Positions 18,719 to 27,622 are shown, counted from the stretch's first letter. The stretch is DNA of 64,000 nucleotides from JAFGQU01 sp964483625 (GCA_964483625.1 CAZABB010000001.1:73355-137354), one strand, 5' to 3'. Notes: a model not told the origin generated them from the sequence alone. Numbers and translations: made by a program.

Positions 18719-19771
18719 CTAGGCGTTCCTTTCCGAATCTCCGTCGAACGAACAATTAAAACGAAAATGACAAAATTCGCGGCATTCCCGTATGTTCTGC
18801 CGCACGCAATGAGCCTTTTGGGAAAACCACATCTTTTCTATACTTTCTTCCCTCACGTTTCCCAGGGACTCTTTTACAAAACAAAGGTAGACTTCACCCG
18901 AAGGATTAATATTCAAATCTCGATCACCAATCGTACAGGGAAGGCGAGGAACCCCTTCCCGCGGATCTGTAAAATAGGCCCGATAGGCACGCAATTGCTC
19001 AACCGAATTAGCAATTTTCGCGTTGGACGCTTTCGCCGCCAGCACAGCCTGGATGTTCCTTTCCGATTCGCGGGAATCATCAGGCCAGAGCACACCGTAT
19101 TCTTCACTTTTACGCCAGGACTCATCCTGCCCCGAGCCAAAAGGGCACACAATTGCCTGAAAATAAATATAATCGATCCGGTCATCCCGCCTTACCCATT
19201 CCGTCAGAGGCAAAAGCTCTGTGATATTCTGCTTCATAATCACCGTCTGAATATTAATCCCCACGCCGGGAGCGTAACGGCGAAGATAATCGATCCCCCG
19301 CATCACGCGCATAAACGCCCCTTGAACTCCCCGCAACCTATCGTACACCTCCTCCTTCAGACTGTCTAAAGAAATACAGACTCTCCACACACCCGCATCG
19401 CTTATTCTTTTGGCGAGATCTCTATCGATAAGATAGGCATTCGTGTCAATAGACACTTTATATCCACGCCGGGAAGTCACATAGGCCATATCCAATATAT
19501 CCTGCTTTAAAAAAGGCTCGCCGCCGGAAAATATAATGTCGTGCTGAGGATTATAAAAGTTTCTCAGGCTCTCAACAACCCTGCTCCACTGGATAACCGT
19601 AAGTTCGTCCAAAAAACTCGTTTCCTCCCGCCAGATACGGCACATGCGGCAGCGAAACATACACCGTAACGTTGCCACAAAACAACAGTAGGATGGCAGT
19701 AAACCCGATGGGGATCCCTCCGGACATAAAAACCTATCTGTTTTCTTGTTTGTATCCATAGGCGTCGACAT
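18719..19771 (-). CDS. Radical SAM/SPASM protein, detached array paralogue
   Basis: A 350-residue protein of the same family as the downstream tandem array, separated from it by three larger radical SAM genes. CX3CX2C is at 37, 41 and 44 (CMFRCRMC) followed by the family Trp, then SGGEPF, DTNAYLID, YDRLRG (His to Tyr in the HDxLRG motif) and LWPDD. The SPASM cysteines are CTIG, YLC, CREFC and NCSF. Its ATG overlaps the stop codon of the ABC ATPase by one base (TAATG), which ties it tightly to the exporter. It may be the ancestral copy or a dedicated partner of the transporter. Confidence 0.86.
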   Translation of the reverse strand: MSTPMDTNKKTDRFLCPEGSPSGLLPSYCCFVATLRCMFRCRMCRIWREETSFLDELTVIQWSRVVESLRNFYNPQHDIIFSGGEPFLKQDILDMAYVTSRRGYKVSIDTNAYLIDRDLAKRISDAGVWRVCISLDSLKEEVYDRLRGVQGAFMRVMRGIDYLRRYAPGVGINIQTVIMKQNITELLPLTEWVRRDDRIDYIYFQAIVCPFGSGQDESWRKSEEYGVLWPDDSRESERNIQAVLAAKASNAKIANSVEQLRAYRAYFTDPREGVPRLPCTIGDRDLNINPSGEVYLCFVKESLGNVREESIEKMWFSQKAHCVRQNIRECREFCHFRFNCSFDGDSERNA

Positions 19772-22590
19772 TAGGGAGCAATGTTAATACATCCCTCAAT
19801 ACATCTTTCTCTGCCAGACAGCTCGCGAGGAAAGAGCGGTGATTGACATTGAAGGATCCGGGCTTGAAATAAATCGTCGGCGTTTTCGACAAGTGTCTCA
19901 TATCCTCCATCATGGGAATAACAATGCAAGGTAACCGCAGGAATATATTGTCGTTCCAGAAGACCGGATCTCATTTTGACTTTTTTCACTCCAATACGTG
20001 CCGATGCGTCTCCGCTCCATAATTGATCCCACCTCTTACCGTCGTGATGATTGAATCGATCAGGGAATCGCTTATATGTTCCCCCCGGAGCAAACCATTC
20101 TTTATATTTATCCGAGAGCATAATATTCACCTGTTCTCTTTCTACTTCCGCTGTCCCTTCTCTCGTATCCCATACCATACTTCTGACTTTCCACAAAATA
20201 GAATGTTCATCAACCACATGAATTTCCCATATCTGGCGGAGAGAAAGCCTCGGCCAATATCCTTGAGCCTCTATCCTGTTGTCGTTTTCGGATCTCACCT
20301 GCCACCGGGCATGAGACGAATCATTCCAAAACCCTCTTATAAAAAACGATGTGTAGAAACCGAGCCCTTTGGTACACTCTATACCGTTCCAGAAAATCTT
20401 TCCTTTCCCTGAAGCAAGGGCAAAACGTAATCTACCCACCTCTGCCGATACATCCTGCTTCGCTTGTTCGGGATTATGGGAAGAAATGTTTTCTTTCCGA
20501 AAAACTGGTGTACCGGCGCGGGAACTCACGTGTAATTTCCCTCGGAAAAAGCGATATCCACCGACCTGAGCATCAGGAAAATCGATGCCGATATACTGTA
20601 ATTTTACCTTAGGTTCGGTTCCCCGATACGTATAAATGTAAGCGGCACATAAGGCGGCATCATCGCAGAGAAACGTCACGTTCGGCATCCGGAGATATTT
20701 CCCGGCTTCAGTTCCTCCTACTCCAATAAACGTATCCACATATTTATCTAATATCACCGAGCTCCGATTCCCTCCCGTCAGATTTTTAAAATCGCCGCGC
20801 TGAGTCTCGCTAAACCATTCTCGATATTCATGACTGAGGATTACTTCCGCGATCTCCTCTTTTATCGACAGCGATGTCTCTGATTGCATTGTTACTTCCC
20901 AGATAAGATCCTCCTCACTTTCCAGATAGAAACGCCATACCTGAGCAACTCCGGGAAGATTACGCCAGGAAACAGTAATACGCAACGTTGTCTCATCCTC
21001 TTTTTGCGCGTTCCATATAACGTGCTCTGGACTCCCTTCGATATCGTAGTGAATGCCATCGGAACGGAATACCGTATTAAAACCTGCCCCGGCAGTACAC
21101 AAGATGTCCTGCCAGTAAAGCCGCAAGAGGAAACCGCTCCACACAAGGCAGAGTGGTCCTTTTTTTATTGATAAAAAATCCTGATTGGTTTTCCGAGCCC
21201 GAAGGTAACGATCTAATTTTACCCGTTCTCCCTGAGAAAAAACTGAAATATTACCTTTGAAAATAGTCTTCTGTTCCAAAAAATGATCTTGAGGAAAATA
21301 TTCATACAGCACCCCACGCCCTTTGAGTTCGGAACCCCGATTACAGATATGACACATCATCTCTGGTCCATCATCCACTCTTTCCCAGAGAATCGCCAGC
21401 GGCACTTTACCAACCTTCTCTTCGGCACTGAATCCCACGGCCTCATCGCGCACGTTCTCGGTCCGAACGTCTTCCCATTCGACCGGATGCGGAGAAATCA
21501 TCGGAAACGCTCCTTCTCCGGTATTGGTCATCCACCGTTTATATTCGTCGACAAATATAGCGGTAATCTCGATCTTCTCTATCGGTGTCGGCGCGGCACA
21601 TTGGATAATGACCTCCCAGAGAAACCTGTTTTCGGAGGATACTGTTATTTTCCATATTTGCACCAGGGGTAAATCCGGCCACTTCCCCGTCACGACTACT
21701 GTCGAGGAGTCCTCCGGAGACGGCTGTACTTCCCAGCGCGCCGTCATCGAAAGGTACTGACGTCCTTTGCTTATCAGCTTAACATACCCTGCCGGATAAG
21801 GAGTAAGCGTACGATCGTGCCATCTCAAGATAAGTCTTCCGTTATTCACCACAATGCCAAGATCGCCATCCTGCCGACAAACGATACCCCCCTTATCCCC
21901 TATGGTCTCCGTATAATAATTACACACGCTCTCTATCGGACCATCTTTAATCAGCCGACCTTCTCTTAAGAAAATACCGCGGGCACATAATCTTTTAACC
22001 ATTGCCAGATCATGCATTATAAAAAGAATCGTCTTACCCATCTCCTTTAACTGAAAAAGTTTATCGATACATTTACGTTGCGCATAAAGATCTCCCACCA
22101 TAAACGCATCGTCAACGAGTAAGATATCCGGATCCACGTGAATCGCGATAGCAAAAGCCAGACGCAGGGACATACCCTGAGAATAATTTCTGACCGACGC
22201 GTTGATGAACCGTCCCACCTCGGCAAAGCGAATAATATCCTCATACCGGACATCTATCTGTGACTTGGTCAGTCCGAATAGCGATGCGGTAAGATATACA
22301 TTCTCTTTGCCCGTCAACTCTGACTGAAATCCCGCACCGATCTCCATGAGCGTTGAGACCGACCCTTTAACATCAATCTTACCTTTATCCGGCTTAAACA
22401 TGCCGGAAATAAGTTTAAGCAGCGTGGTCTTGCCGGCGCCGTTCTCACCGATAATACCAACTGCCTCACCCCGGTGCATATCGAAACTCACATCTCTCAG
22501 AGCCCAGAACATTTCCTTACTCACCTTGCCGGATTCTTTATACTCGACCCTGTATCCCAACCACACATTTTTGAGAGAAATAACTTCCAT
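19771..22590 (-). CDS. Wzt-like ABC transporter ATPase with three C-terminal repeat domains (939 residues)
   Basis: Residues 1-230 form an ABC ATPase of the polysaccharide-export type: Walker A GENGAGKTT (48-56), signature YSQGM (136-140), Walker B DILLVDD (155-161) and the switch His in MHDL (193). The residue after the Walker B aspartate is Asp161, where the catalytic Glu is expected. Usual Wzt proteins have a C-terminal beta domain of about 150-200 residues that binds the exported glycan. Here the tail is about 700 residues and consists of three copies (about 241-452, 477-690, 716-935) of the domain also found in two radical SAM proteins. It partners with the permease 10 bases upstream. 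The domain probably recognises the polymer, by analogy with Wzt. Confidence 0.85.
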   Translation of the reverse strand: MEVISLKNVWLGYRVEYKESGKVSKEMFWALRDVSFDMHRGEAVGIIGENGAGKTTLLKLISGMFKPDKGKIDVKGSVSTLMEIGAGFQSELTGKENVYLTASLFGLTKSQIDVRYEDIIRFAEVGRFINASVRNYSQGMSLRLAFAIAIHVDPDILLVDDAFMVGDLYAQRKCIDKLFQLKEMGKTILFIMHDLAMVKRLCARGIFLREGRLIKDGPIESVCNYYTETIGDKGGIVCRQDGDLGIVVNNGRLILRWHDRTLTPYPAGYVKLISKGRQYLSMTARWEVQPSPEDSSTVVVTGKWPDLPLVQIWKITVSSENRFLWEVIIQCAAPTPIEKIEITAIFVDEYKRWMTNTGEGAFPMISPHPVEWEDVRTENVRDEAVGFSAEEKVGKVPLAILWERVDDGPEMMCHICNRGSELKGRGVLYEYFPQDHFLEQKTIFKGNISVFSQGERVKLDRYLRARKTNQDFLSIKKGPLCLVWSGFLLRLYWQDILCTAGAGFNTVFRSDGIHYDIEGSPEHVIWNAQKEDETTLRITVSWRNLPGVAQVWRFYLESEEDLIWEVTMQSETSLSIKEEIAEVILSHEYREWFSETQRGDFKNLTGGNRSSVILDKYVDTFIGVGGTEAGKYLRMPNVTFLCDDAALCAAYIYTYRGTEPKVKLQYIGIDFPDAQVGGYRFFRGKLHVSSRAGTPVFRKENISSHNPEQAKQDVSAEVGRLRFALASGKGKIFWNGIECTKGLGFYTSFFIRGFWNDSSHARWQVRSENDNRIEAQGYWPRLSLRQIWEIHVVDEHSILWKVRSMVWDTREGTAEVEREQVNIMLSDKYKEWFAPGGTYKRFPDRFNHHDGKRWDQLWSGDASARIGVKKVKMRSGLLERQYIPAVTLHCYSHDGGYETLVENADDLFQARILQCQSPLFPRELSGRERCIEGCINIAP

Positions 22591-22600
22591 AGCCTATCGT

Positions 22601-23374
22601 TTACAGGTATTTCACAAGATCTTTCTCTTTGCGAATAAATACGGTCGCTCCCACGGTAAAACTCAGAACGGCAAAGCCAAAAGCGAGAAGCCACATGAAA
22701 AAGGACCCCGGCTGAGAATGAAAAAGTAAGGATCGGAAAAGGACGATATAGCACGTACCCGGGTTTGCAACAAGGAGCCAGCGATAGGCCGAAGGGACCA
22801 TCTCCAGAGGATAAAAAATAGGGGTCATCCAGAACCAGAACATAATACCTACGTTCAACATCTGGGCGAGGTCTCGGAAATATACGTCAATCACACTGAA
22901 AAGAAGAGATACCCCTAAAGCAAACATCAGGTAACATAAAAGAAGGAGCGGGAGATAAAATACACATTTTACGATGGCGGGCGAAGCTAAAATGAATACC
23001 GGTAAAAGCACGATGAATCCGAAGAAAAAATTCATGAAATGCGCCATGACCACCGAAAGCGGAATGATTTCCCGGGGAAGAACGAACTGCTTGATCAAAT
23101 TGCTGTTTTGCCGCAGCGAGCCGGTGCTTTCACATATCGAATTTACAAAGAAAAACCAGGGTAAAAGCGCGCTGAGGACAAAAAGAGGAAACCTCTCGAT
23201 CTGCATCTTGATGATGTGAGTGAACACAAAGGCGACAACCATCATAATTAACAAAGGGGTAAGCAATGCCCAGGAAATACCCAGAAAAGAACCACAGTAC
23301 TTATCACTAAGGTTCTTAATGATCATGCTTTTAATAATATCCCGGCGCGCTATGAGTGTTTTAATACGATTCAT
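22601..23374 (-). CDS. ABC-2 type permease, polysaccharide/polyol-phosphate export (Wzm-like)
   Basis: A 257-residue integral membrane protein with six predicted hydrophobic segments (about 30-55, 62-82, 108-135, 140-165, 175-195, 228-248). The N-terminal amphipathic start IKSMIIKNLSDKYCGSFLG and the family motif GISWALLTPL are typical of Wzm/TagG permeases. The block GIMFWFWMTPIFYP is also characteristic. It should form the channel for the ATPase encoded next to it and move an undecaprenyl-linked polymer across the inner membrane. The start overlaps the FAD oxidoreductase gene by 14 bases. Confidence 0.88.
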   Translation of the reverse strand: MNRIKTLIARRDIIKSMIIKNLSDKYCGSFLGISWALLTPLLIMMVVAFVFTHIIKMQIERFPLFVLSALLPWFFFVNSICESTGSLRQNSNLIKQFVLPREIIPLSVVMAHFMNFFFGFIVLLPVFILASPAIVKCVFYLPLLLLCYLMFALGVSLLFSVIDVYFRDLAQMLNVGIMFWFWMTPIFYPLEMVPSAYRWLLVANPGTCYIVLFRSLLFHSQPGSFFMWLLAFGFAVLSFTVGATVFIRKEKDLVKYL

Positions 23375-24704
23375 AGATAGCTTCTCGTTCGGATATTTCT
23401 TGAGCCAGGGCTCGGCTCTCAGAGATCACATCCTCCATCGACATATACCGCCAGCTCCCGTATCGTCCGCAGCAGCTGATATTATATTCTCTCAAGAAAG
23501 AAACGATCTTCTCCCGGGCCTGTCGGTAATTCATGTCATACAGAGGGTACCCGTACCGGATATCGTGGGTGTTTGAGACAACCACGCGGTCTTTTTCTTT
23601 CAATATCCCCACTCGTTTTAAATCGTCCATCACCTGCCGTACAATCGTACGTTTATTAATCGGCTTATGACGAGAATAGGAAACTTCAACGTACATCGAA
23701 GACGCACCGGGCGGAACAAGCGAAGGAGAAAAATTGTGAAAGAACCCTGCCCGGAAGAAACAAATATCTCTTGCCGGAAAATAAATCCAGTGGCAATGAG
23801 GCTGCATCGTGGGTTCAATGCCAATATTAATATTGAAAATCGAAACCCACCGGAGCTGACGGCCATATCTTTTCATATCGCGGGGAACGTGACGGATCAT
23901 TTTGAGCAGTTCCGGCAAAGGTAGGGTAGAAGCAAGATGATTGAATTTCATCATCCTCCCATCTTTAAACCGAACCGTCTTCTTGATGAGGTCTATTTCA
24001 GTCACCTCGCTCTTTACGGAGACGGAAGGAAGGGATCGGGAAAAAGTTTTGACTAATGTTTCTATGCCTCCCTGCCGAGGATACCAAAAAGACGCATTAT
24101 ATCCTAAATTCCGCCTGCTTTCATCAACGGTTCCCTCTACCACTTGGCGATACGTAGGAATAATCACTAAGCCTTCGGCCCATTCATGAGAAAGATCTTC
24201 CAGCTTTACGTTCCAGAACTTCTCATTATATGGGCGCATGAAGTATTCGGTAACACCCTCACCAAAGTTTTTATGACTCCACTCGAAGAAATTACGGGGG
24301 ATCAGATACTTAATCCCATTCGTATGAACCCGGATAAAATCAGTAAGACATTTTTTTATCACCGGGTGAGGCAATCCGTGGAGGTTAACCTGAAACGGAT
24401 AGCGATGGATCCTGTCAAACGAATAGATGTAAGCATTCCGCTTGTGTTCGATTAGATTATCACCCAGAAGCTCTCTGATAAGGGCGAACGTATTCTTGTG
24501 CTTAAAATGAAGTAAATGACCACAGCAATCGAAGGTAAATCCACCAACGCGTTTCGATCGGCACAGGCCTCCTAGACGAGATTCTTTCTCAAATAGCTCA
24601 TAGGAAACTCTTTTGTTCCGGAGGAAATACGCCAGGGAAACTCCGGCAAGGCCTCCGCCTAAAATAGTAACATCTGGATGCGCGTTAAAATCTGCTCTTC
24701 CCAT
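23361..24704 (-). CDS. FAD-dependent amine oxidase/UDP-galactopyranose mutase-like protein
   Basis: A 447-residue protein from the ATG at 24704; a TTG at 24731 is the upstream alternative. The dinucleotide-binding motif ILGGGLAGVSLAYFL at the N-terminus, then E-x-RLGGLC, places it in the NAD(P)-binding FAD superfamily that includes protoporphyrinogen oxidase and UDP-galactopyranose mutase. The block FDCCGHLLHFKH resembles the flavin site of sugar-nucleotide mutase relatives. Homologues often sit in polysaccharide clusters, which fits the adjoining ABC exporter. The exact reaction, sugar ring contraction or oxidation of another metabolite, cannot be told. Confidence 0.75.
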   Translation of the reverse strand: MGRADFNAHPDVTILGGGLAGVSLAYFLRNKRVSYELFEKESRLGGLCRSKRVGGFTFDCCGHLLHFKHKNTFALIRELLGDNLIEHKRNAYIYSFDRIHRYPFQVNLHGLPHPVIKKCLTDFIRVHTNGIKYLIPRNFFEWSHKNFGEGVTEYFMRPYNEKFWNVKLEDLSHEWAEGLVIIPTYRQVVEGTVDESRRNLGYNASFWYPRQGGIETLVKTFSRSLPSVSVKSEVTEIDLIKKTVRFKDGRMMKFNHLASTLPLPELLKMIRHVPRDMKRYGRQLRWVSIFNINIGIEPTMQPHCHWIYFPARDICFFRAGFFHNFSPSLVPPGASSMYVEVSYSRHKPINKRTIVRQVMDDLKRVGILKEKDRVVVSNTHDIRYGYPLYDMNYRQAREKIVSFLREYNISCCGRYGSWRYMSMEDVISESRALAQEISEREAIYESY

Positions 24705-24717
24705 GAGTTTTTTCTCT

Positions 24718-25416
24718 TTAAGAACCGGCAAAAAGATCCACCGTACCTTTTATTTTCGGCCTTCCCCGCGGTAAGGGATACAGTCTCCTCCCCGATTCTT
24801 CTTCCAGTTTTTTCACAAATTCTCGCGCCCCAAGCGGACGGCCGGTGAGGGTACATTTTCTGAGATCATCGATGACCTTGGGATCTGTGTTATATTTAAG
24901 ATATTGGCTCCACCCTTCACAGGACTCCCCAAGAAACGAAGAAAGATTTTGCAATTCGACTCCCGCGTTATTATCCTCACCGCTATGAACGCCGGCACTT
25001 GACCATTTCCAATGCCAGGGTTTTTCGACGATCTGCGCCCGCACCGGGTTTCTCTCAATATGCCTTATAACCTCCCGGAGGTGCTTCTTATCGACAACAC
25101 ACGAATTAAATCGCCCCTGCCAGAGATGTCCTTTCGCTTTGATCCTTTTATGGAAATATTGAGAATACCGCATATGGGTAGCATTGAACATCTTTCCTAA
25201 CGAATTTTTTTCTCGAGGAATCAGAACAAAATGAACATGATTGGGCATTAAACAATAGGCGAGGAAAGAAACGCCGAATTTTTCACTATATTCCCGAACC
25301 CATAAAAGATACCGTTCCCGGTCGGCGTCGTCAAGAAATACATTTTGATTATAGTTCCCGCGCTGGGTAACATGGTGGGGAGATCCGACTTTTATGACTC
25401 TGGCAATACGGGGCAT
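24718..25416 (-). CDS. REP-associated tyrosine transposase (Y1/IS200-like, HUH family)
   Basis: A 232-residue protein with the HUH motif MPNHVHFV (His60 and His62), the downstream tyrosine region HMRYSQYF (Tyr84 or Tyr87 is the likely nucleophile), and GHLWQGRF, IERNPVRA and WKWSS, all typical of TnpA-REP. Such enzymes act as single-strand nucleases on REP palindromes and are often domesticated. It is not flanked by obvious IS ends; it stops 14 bases before the FAD gene and looks like the first gene of the minus-strand operon. A near-consensus promoter and a GGTACC-containing motif lie upstream. Confidence 0.88.
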   Translation of the reverse strand: MPRIARVIKVGSPHHVTQRGNYNQNVFLDDADRERYLLWVREYSEKFGVSFLAYCLMPNHVHFVLIPREKNSLGKMFNATHMRYSQYFHKRIKAKGHLWQGRFNSCVVDKKHLREVIRHIERNPVRAQIVEKPWHWKWSSAGVHSGEDNNAGVELQNLSSFLGESCEGWSQYLKYNTDPKVIDDLRKCTLTGRPLGAREFVKKLEEESGRRLYPLPRGRPKIKGTVDLFAGS

Positions 25417-25481
25417 AGATATCGAACGATGGAGCTAAGAATTGATAAGACAAGCGACAGCCCTCTTCAAGACATAGATTT

Positions 25482-25509
25482 AGTATATAATAAATGCTAA
25501 GTGTGTCAA
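25482..25509 (-). promoter_or_regulatory. Sigma70-like promoter in front of the transposase/export operon
   Basis: Reading the minus strand, TTGACA (25509-25504) is followed after 16 bases by TATACT (25487-25482). The start of transcription would be near 25475, about 60 bases before the transposase ATG. No other strong promoter was noticed between 25.4 and 20 kb, so this may drive the long operon, which is inference. Confidence 0.6.
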
Positions 25510-25519
25510 CAATATTAAT

Positions 25520-25534
25520 GGTACCTGTCCCTAT
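25520..25534. repeat. GGTACCTGTCCC-type motif next to the transposase
   Basis: The sequence GGTACCTGTCCCTA lies just upstream of the Y1 transposase promoter. Similar GGGACAGGTACC motifs often accompany REP transposases in diverse genomes, from general recall rather than a search. A related fragment, GTACAGGGA, lies about 50 bases further on. Only one clear copy was seen in the window, so its status as a REP element is unproven. Confidence 0.3.
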
Positions 25535-25621
25535 TTATTAAAAGGGTTTTCCTATTATTATATGTTAATAGTACAGGGAAGAAGGATGTCATGGATATCA
25601 GAAAAAGCGGAATTTATAAAT

Positions 25622-25649
25622 TTGAACCGCAACTAAAAAATACTATAAT
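25622..25649 (+). promoter_or_regulatory. Promoter of the glycosyltransferase operon, probably leaderless
   Basis: TTGAAC (25622-25627) and TATAAT (25644-25649) are separated by 16 bases. The ATG of the first glycosyltransferase begins at 25656, six bases after the -10 box, so transcription should start at or next to the A of the ATG. No Shine-Dalgarno is visible, which agrees with a leaderless message. Confidence 0.6.
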
Positions 25650-25655
25650 AAACCT

Positions 25656-26753
25656 ATGAATATAGTCTTTGTCACCCGGGAAGGATATCAACAACCCGGA
25701 GCGCGTATCCGTTGTTACGGATTCGCCGGAGAGCTGCAGAAAAGAGGATTCCCGGCGGAAGTATTTTCCTTTGTCGACCATGCAGGGGGAAACCCTGAAA
25801 CGGACAGATTCCATCTCGGCTTACGAGAGAAACTATCTCTTCTGGTCCGGGGATGGCAGGAACTCGCCAAAAAACATCGAACTGTTTTTGTCGTAAACCG
25901 GTTCAACTACCACACCTTCGTTCCGTGGGGACAAAGCCTGCTCCGGAAGATCCCGTATGTGTTCGATATGGACGACTGGGAAGCACGTCAGGATACAGGA
26001 TATCACTTTCATCTAATTCCCCGATCGAAGGCAGATTATATGACGCGTATTTTTGCCCGGGGAAGTCTTTTTTGTCTGGCGGCCAGTCATTATTTGAAGA
26101 ACTATTTAAGCCGGTCTCACAAAAAAGTATACTACGTTCCCAGCGGCGTAGACACTCGGCTTTTTACCCCTTCCCGGGGGACGAAAAACCGGGGGAAAAT
26201 TATTTTTTCCTGGCACGGTATGATCAACCGACGGGAAACCGTCGATAATTTAGAATTTCTTATTGAGTGTTTTGACGTGATACATAAAAAACACCCTGCC
26301 GCCGAACTGTGGATTAAAGGGGGCGGCATATTGGCGGATCGGCTGAAGGAGAAGCTCAATGCAGCCGTAACATATTTTCCCTGGAGCGTGATGCAAACTA
26401 TCCCTCACCATCTCGATTCGATCGACATCGGGATCGTTCCCCTTCGGGAAAATAACCGGTTTCATCGCGCCAAGAGTCCGACCAAAATATTTGAATATAT
26501 GGCAAAAGGCAAACCGGTTATTGCCTCACCCTTGGGAGAAGCAGAGCATATTATCCGTCACAGGCATAACGGTCTCCTGGCGCAAGATAAAGACTCGTTC
26601 GTCGCCGCAATGGAGGCACTTATACGTGAATCGCACCTGCGGGTTCGTTTGGGAGAAAATGCGGTAAAAACCATAGAAGATACCTATTCTATGACTGCCT
26701 TGGGAGAAAGATTAGCGAAAATCTTTAAAGAAAATAACCTGAAAGAAAAATGA
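25656..26753 (+). CDS. Glycosyltransferase, GT1/GT4-like family
   Basis: A 365-residue GT-B type enzyme. The N-terminus IVFVTREGYQQPGARIRCYG is the opening strand and glycine loop, and DMDDWEARQ precedes the domain joint at VPSGVDTRLF. The C-terminal nucleotide-sugar domain holds RAKSPTKIFEYMAKGKPV, a variant of the EX7E region (Lys-Ile-Phe-Glu), and ASPLGEAEHI. It should transfer a sugar from a nucleotide donor to a lipid-linked glycan at the cytoplasmic face. First gene of a five-gene glycan operon; its end overlaps the next gene by 4 bases. Sugar unknown. Confidence 0.85.
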   Translation: MNIVFVTREGYQQPGARIRCYGFAGELQKRGFPAEVFSFVDHAGGNPETDRFHLGLREKLSLLVRGWQELAKKHRTVFVVNRFNYHTFVPWGQSLLRKIPYVFDMDDWEARQDTGYHFHLIPRSKADYMTRIFARGSLFCLAASHYLKNYLSRSHKKVYYVPSGVDTRLFTPSRGTKNRGKIIFSWHGMINRRETVDNLEFLIECFDVIHKKHPAAELWIKGGGILADRLKEKLNAAVTYFPWSVMQTIPHHLDSIDIGIVPLRENNRFHRAKSPTKIFEYMAKGKPVIASPLGEAEHIIRHRHNGLLAQDKDSFVAAMEALIRESHLRVRLGENAVKTIEDTYSMTALGERLAKIFKENNLKEK

Positions 26754-27622
26754 TCTCGATTATTATCCCTACGTATAACAGCAAAGATTATATTGCGGCG
26801 GCACTGCGTTCTTTCGGTGCTCACAGGCAAAACGGTTGCGAAATCGTAGTAATCGATAACGGTTCCCAAGACGGGACGGCAGAGCGGATCGAACAGGATT
26901 TCCCTTTAGTGAAAGTCCTCCGTAACCAAAAGAATAAGGGTGCCAGTTTTGCCCGAAACCAGGGGATAGCCCACGCTCGGGGCGAATGGATCCTGTTTGC
27001 CGACTGTGACATAGAATTTTCGCACGATTTTCTCCAACAACTCTCTGCCATCATACATGATCTGTCCCAAGATATCGCGGCGATTTCCCCGCAGATTCTC
27101 GACGCTTCTTCACGTAAAATATTTTCCTGCGGACTCTTCATCTCCCGCCTCTATCGCACCTACGACATGAAAAAAGGCCGTACTCAATTAACCGCCGGAG
27201 AACCATTCTCCATCCATGGCCCCAACAGCTGCTGTGCCGTCGTACGCCGCCGGATCCTGGAGCAGATTAAAGAAAGGAACTACTTTGACGAAGACTTCTT
27301 TTTTCTGGGAGAAGATGCCGATGTCGCCCTCCGGCTTAAACACGGCGGCCACAAATGCCTCTGTATCCCGAACCTTGTGGGTTTTCATCACGGGTCAAGT
27401 TCGGACTTTTCCCCGCAGAGAAGAAGATATTTTTCCTTCCGCAACCGGATATACATGATCATCAAACATCATTCGACCAAAGACATCATTCTTTTCTTTT
27501 TGCGCAGCTTTATCTACGATATTCCCCGCAGTATACATTTTTTTCTTACGAACCGATACGCAAAGGATATCATGAACGATATCCGCCGGAAGTGGAAACA
27601 TGAAAAAACTCATCCTATTTAA
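26750..27622 (+). CDS. Glycosyltransferase, GT2 family
   Basis: A 290-residue GT-A enzyme starting with the classic strand ISIIIPTYNSKDY and VVIDNGSQDGT. The metal-binding DXD-like motif is ADCDIEF (near residue 85), and GEDADVALRLKHGG holds the catalytic-base region typical of rhamnosyl- and related transferases. A hydrophobic stretch near the C-terminus (IILFFLRSFIYDI) may anchor it to the membrane. It overlaps the genes on both sides (4 and 23 bases), so the block is translationally coupled. Confidence 0.88.
   Translation: MISIIIPTYNSKDYIAAALRSFGAHRQNGCEIVVIDNGSQDGTAERIEQDFPLVKVLRNQKNKGASFARNQGIAHARGEWILFADCDIEFSHDFLQQLSAIIHDLSQDIAAISPQILDASSRKIFSCGLFISRLYRTYDMKKGRTQLTAGEPFSIHGPNSCCAVVRRRILEQIKERNYFDEDFFFLGEDADVALRLKHGGHKCLCIPNLVGFHHGSSSDFSPQRRRYFSFRNRIYMIIKHHSTKDIILFFLRSFIYDIPRSIHFFLTNRYAKDIMNDIRRKWKHEKTHPI

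Noticed and set aside
25417..25655. Complete insertion sequence around the Y1 transposase
   Set aside because: No paired subterminal hairpins or second end were found on the downstream side, where the FAD gene begins almost at once.
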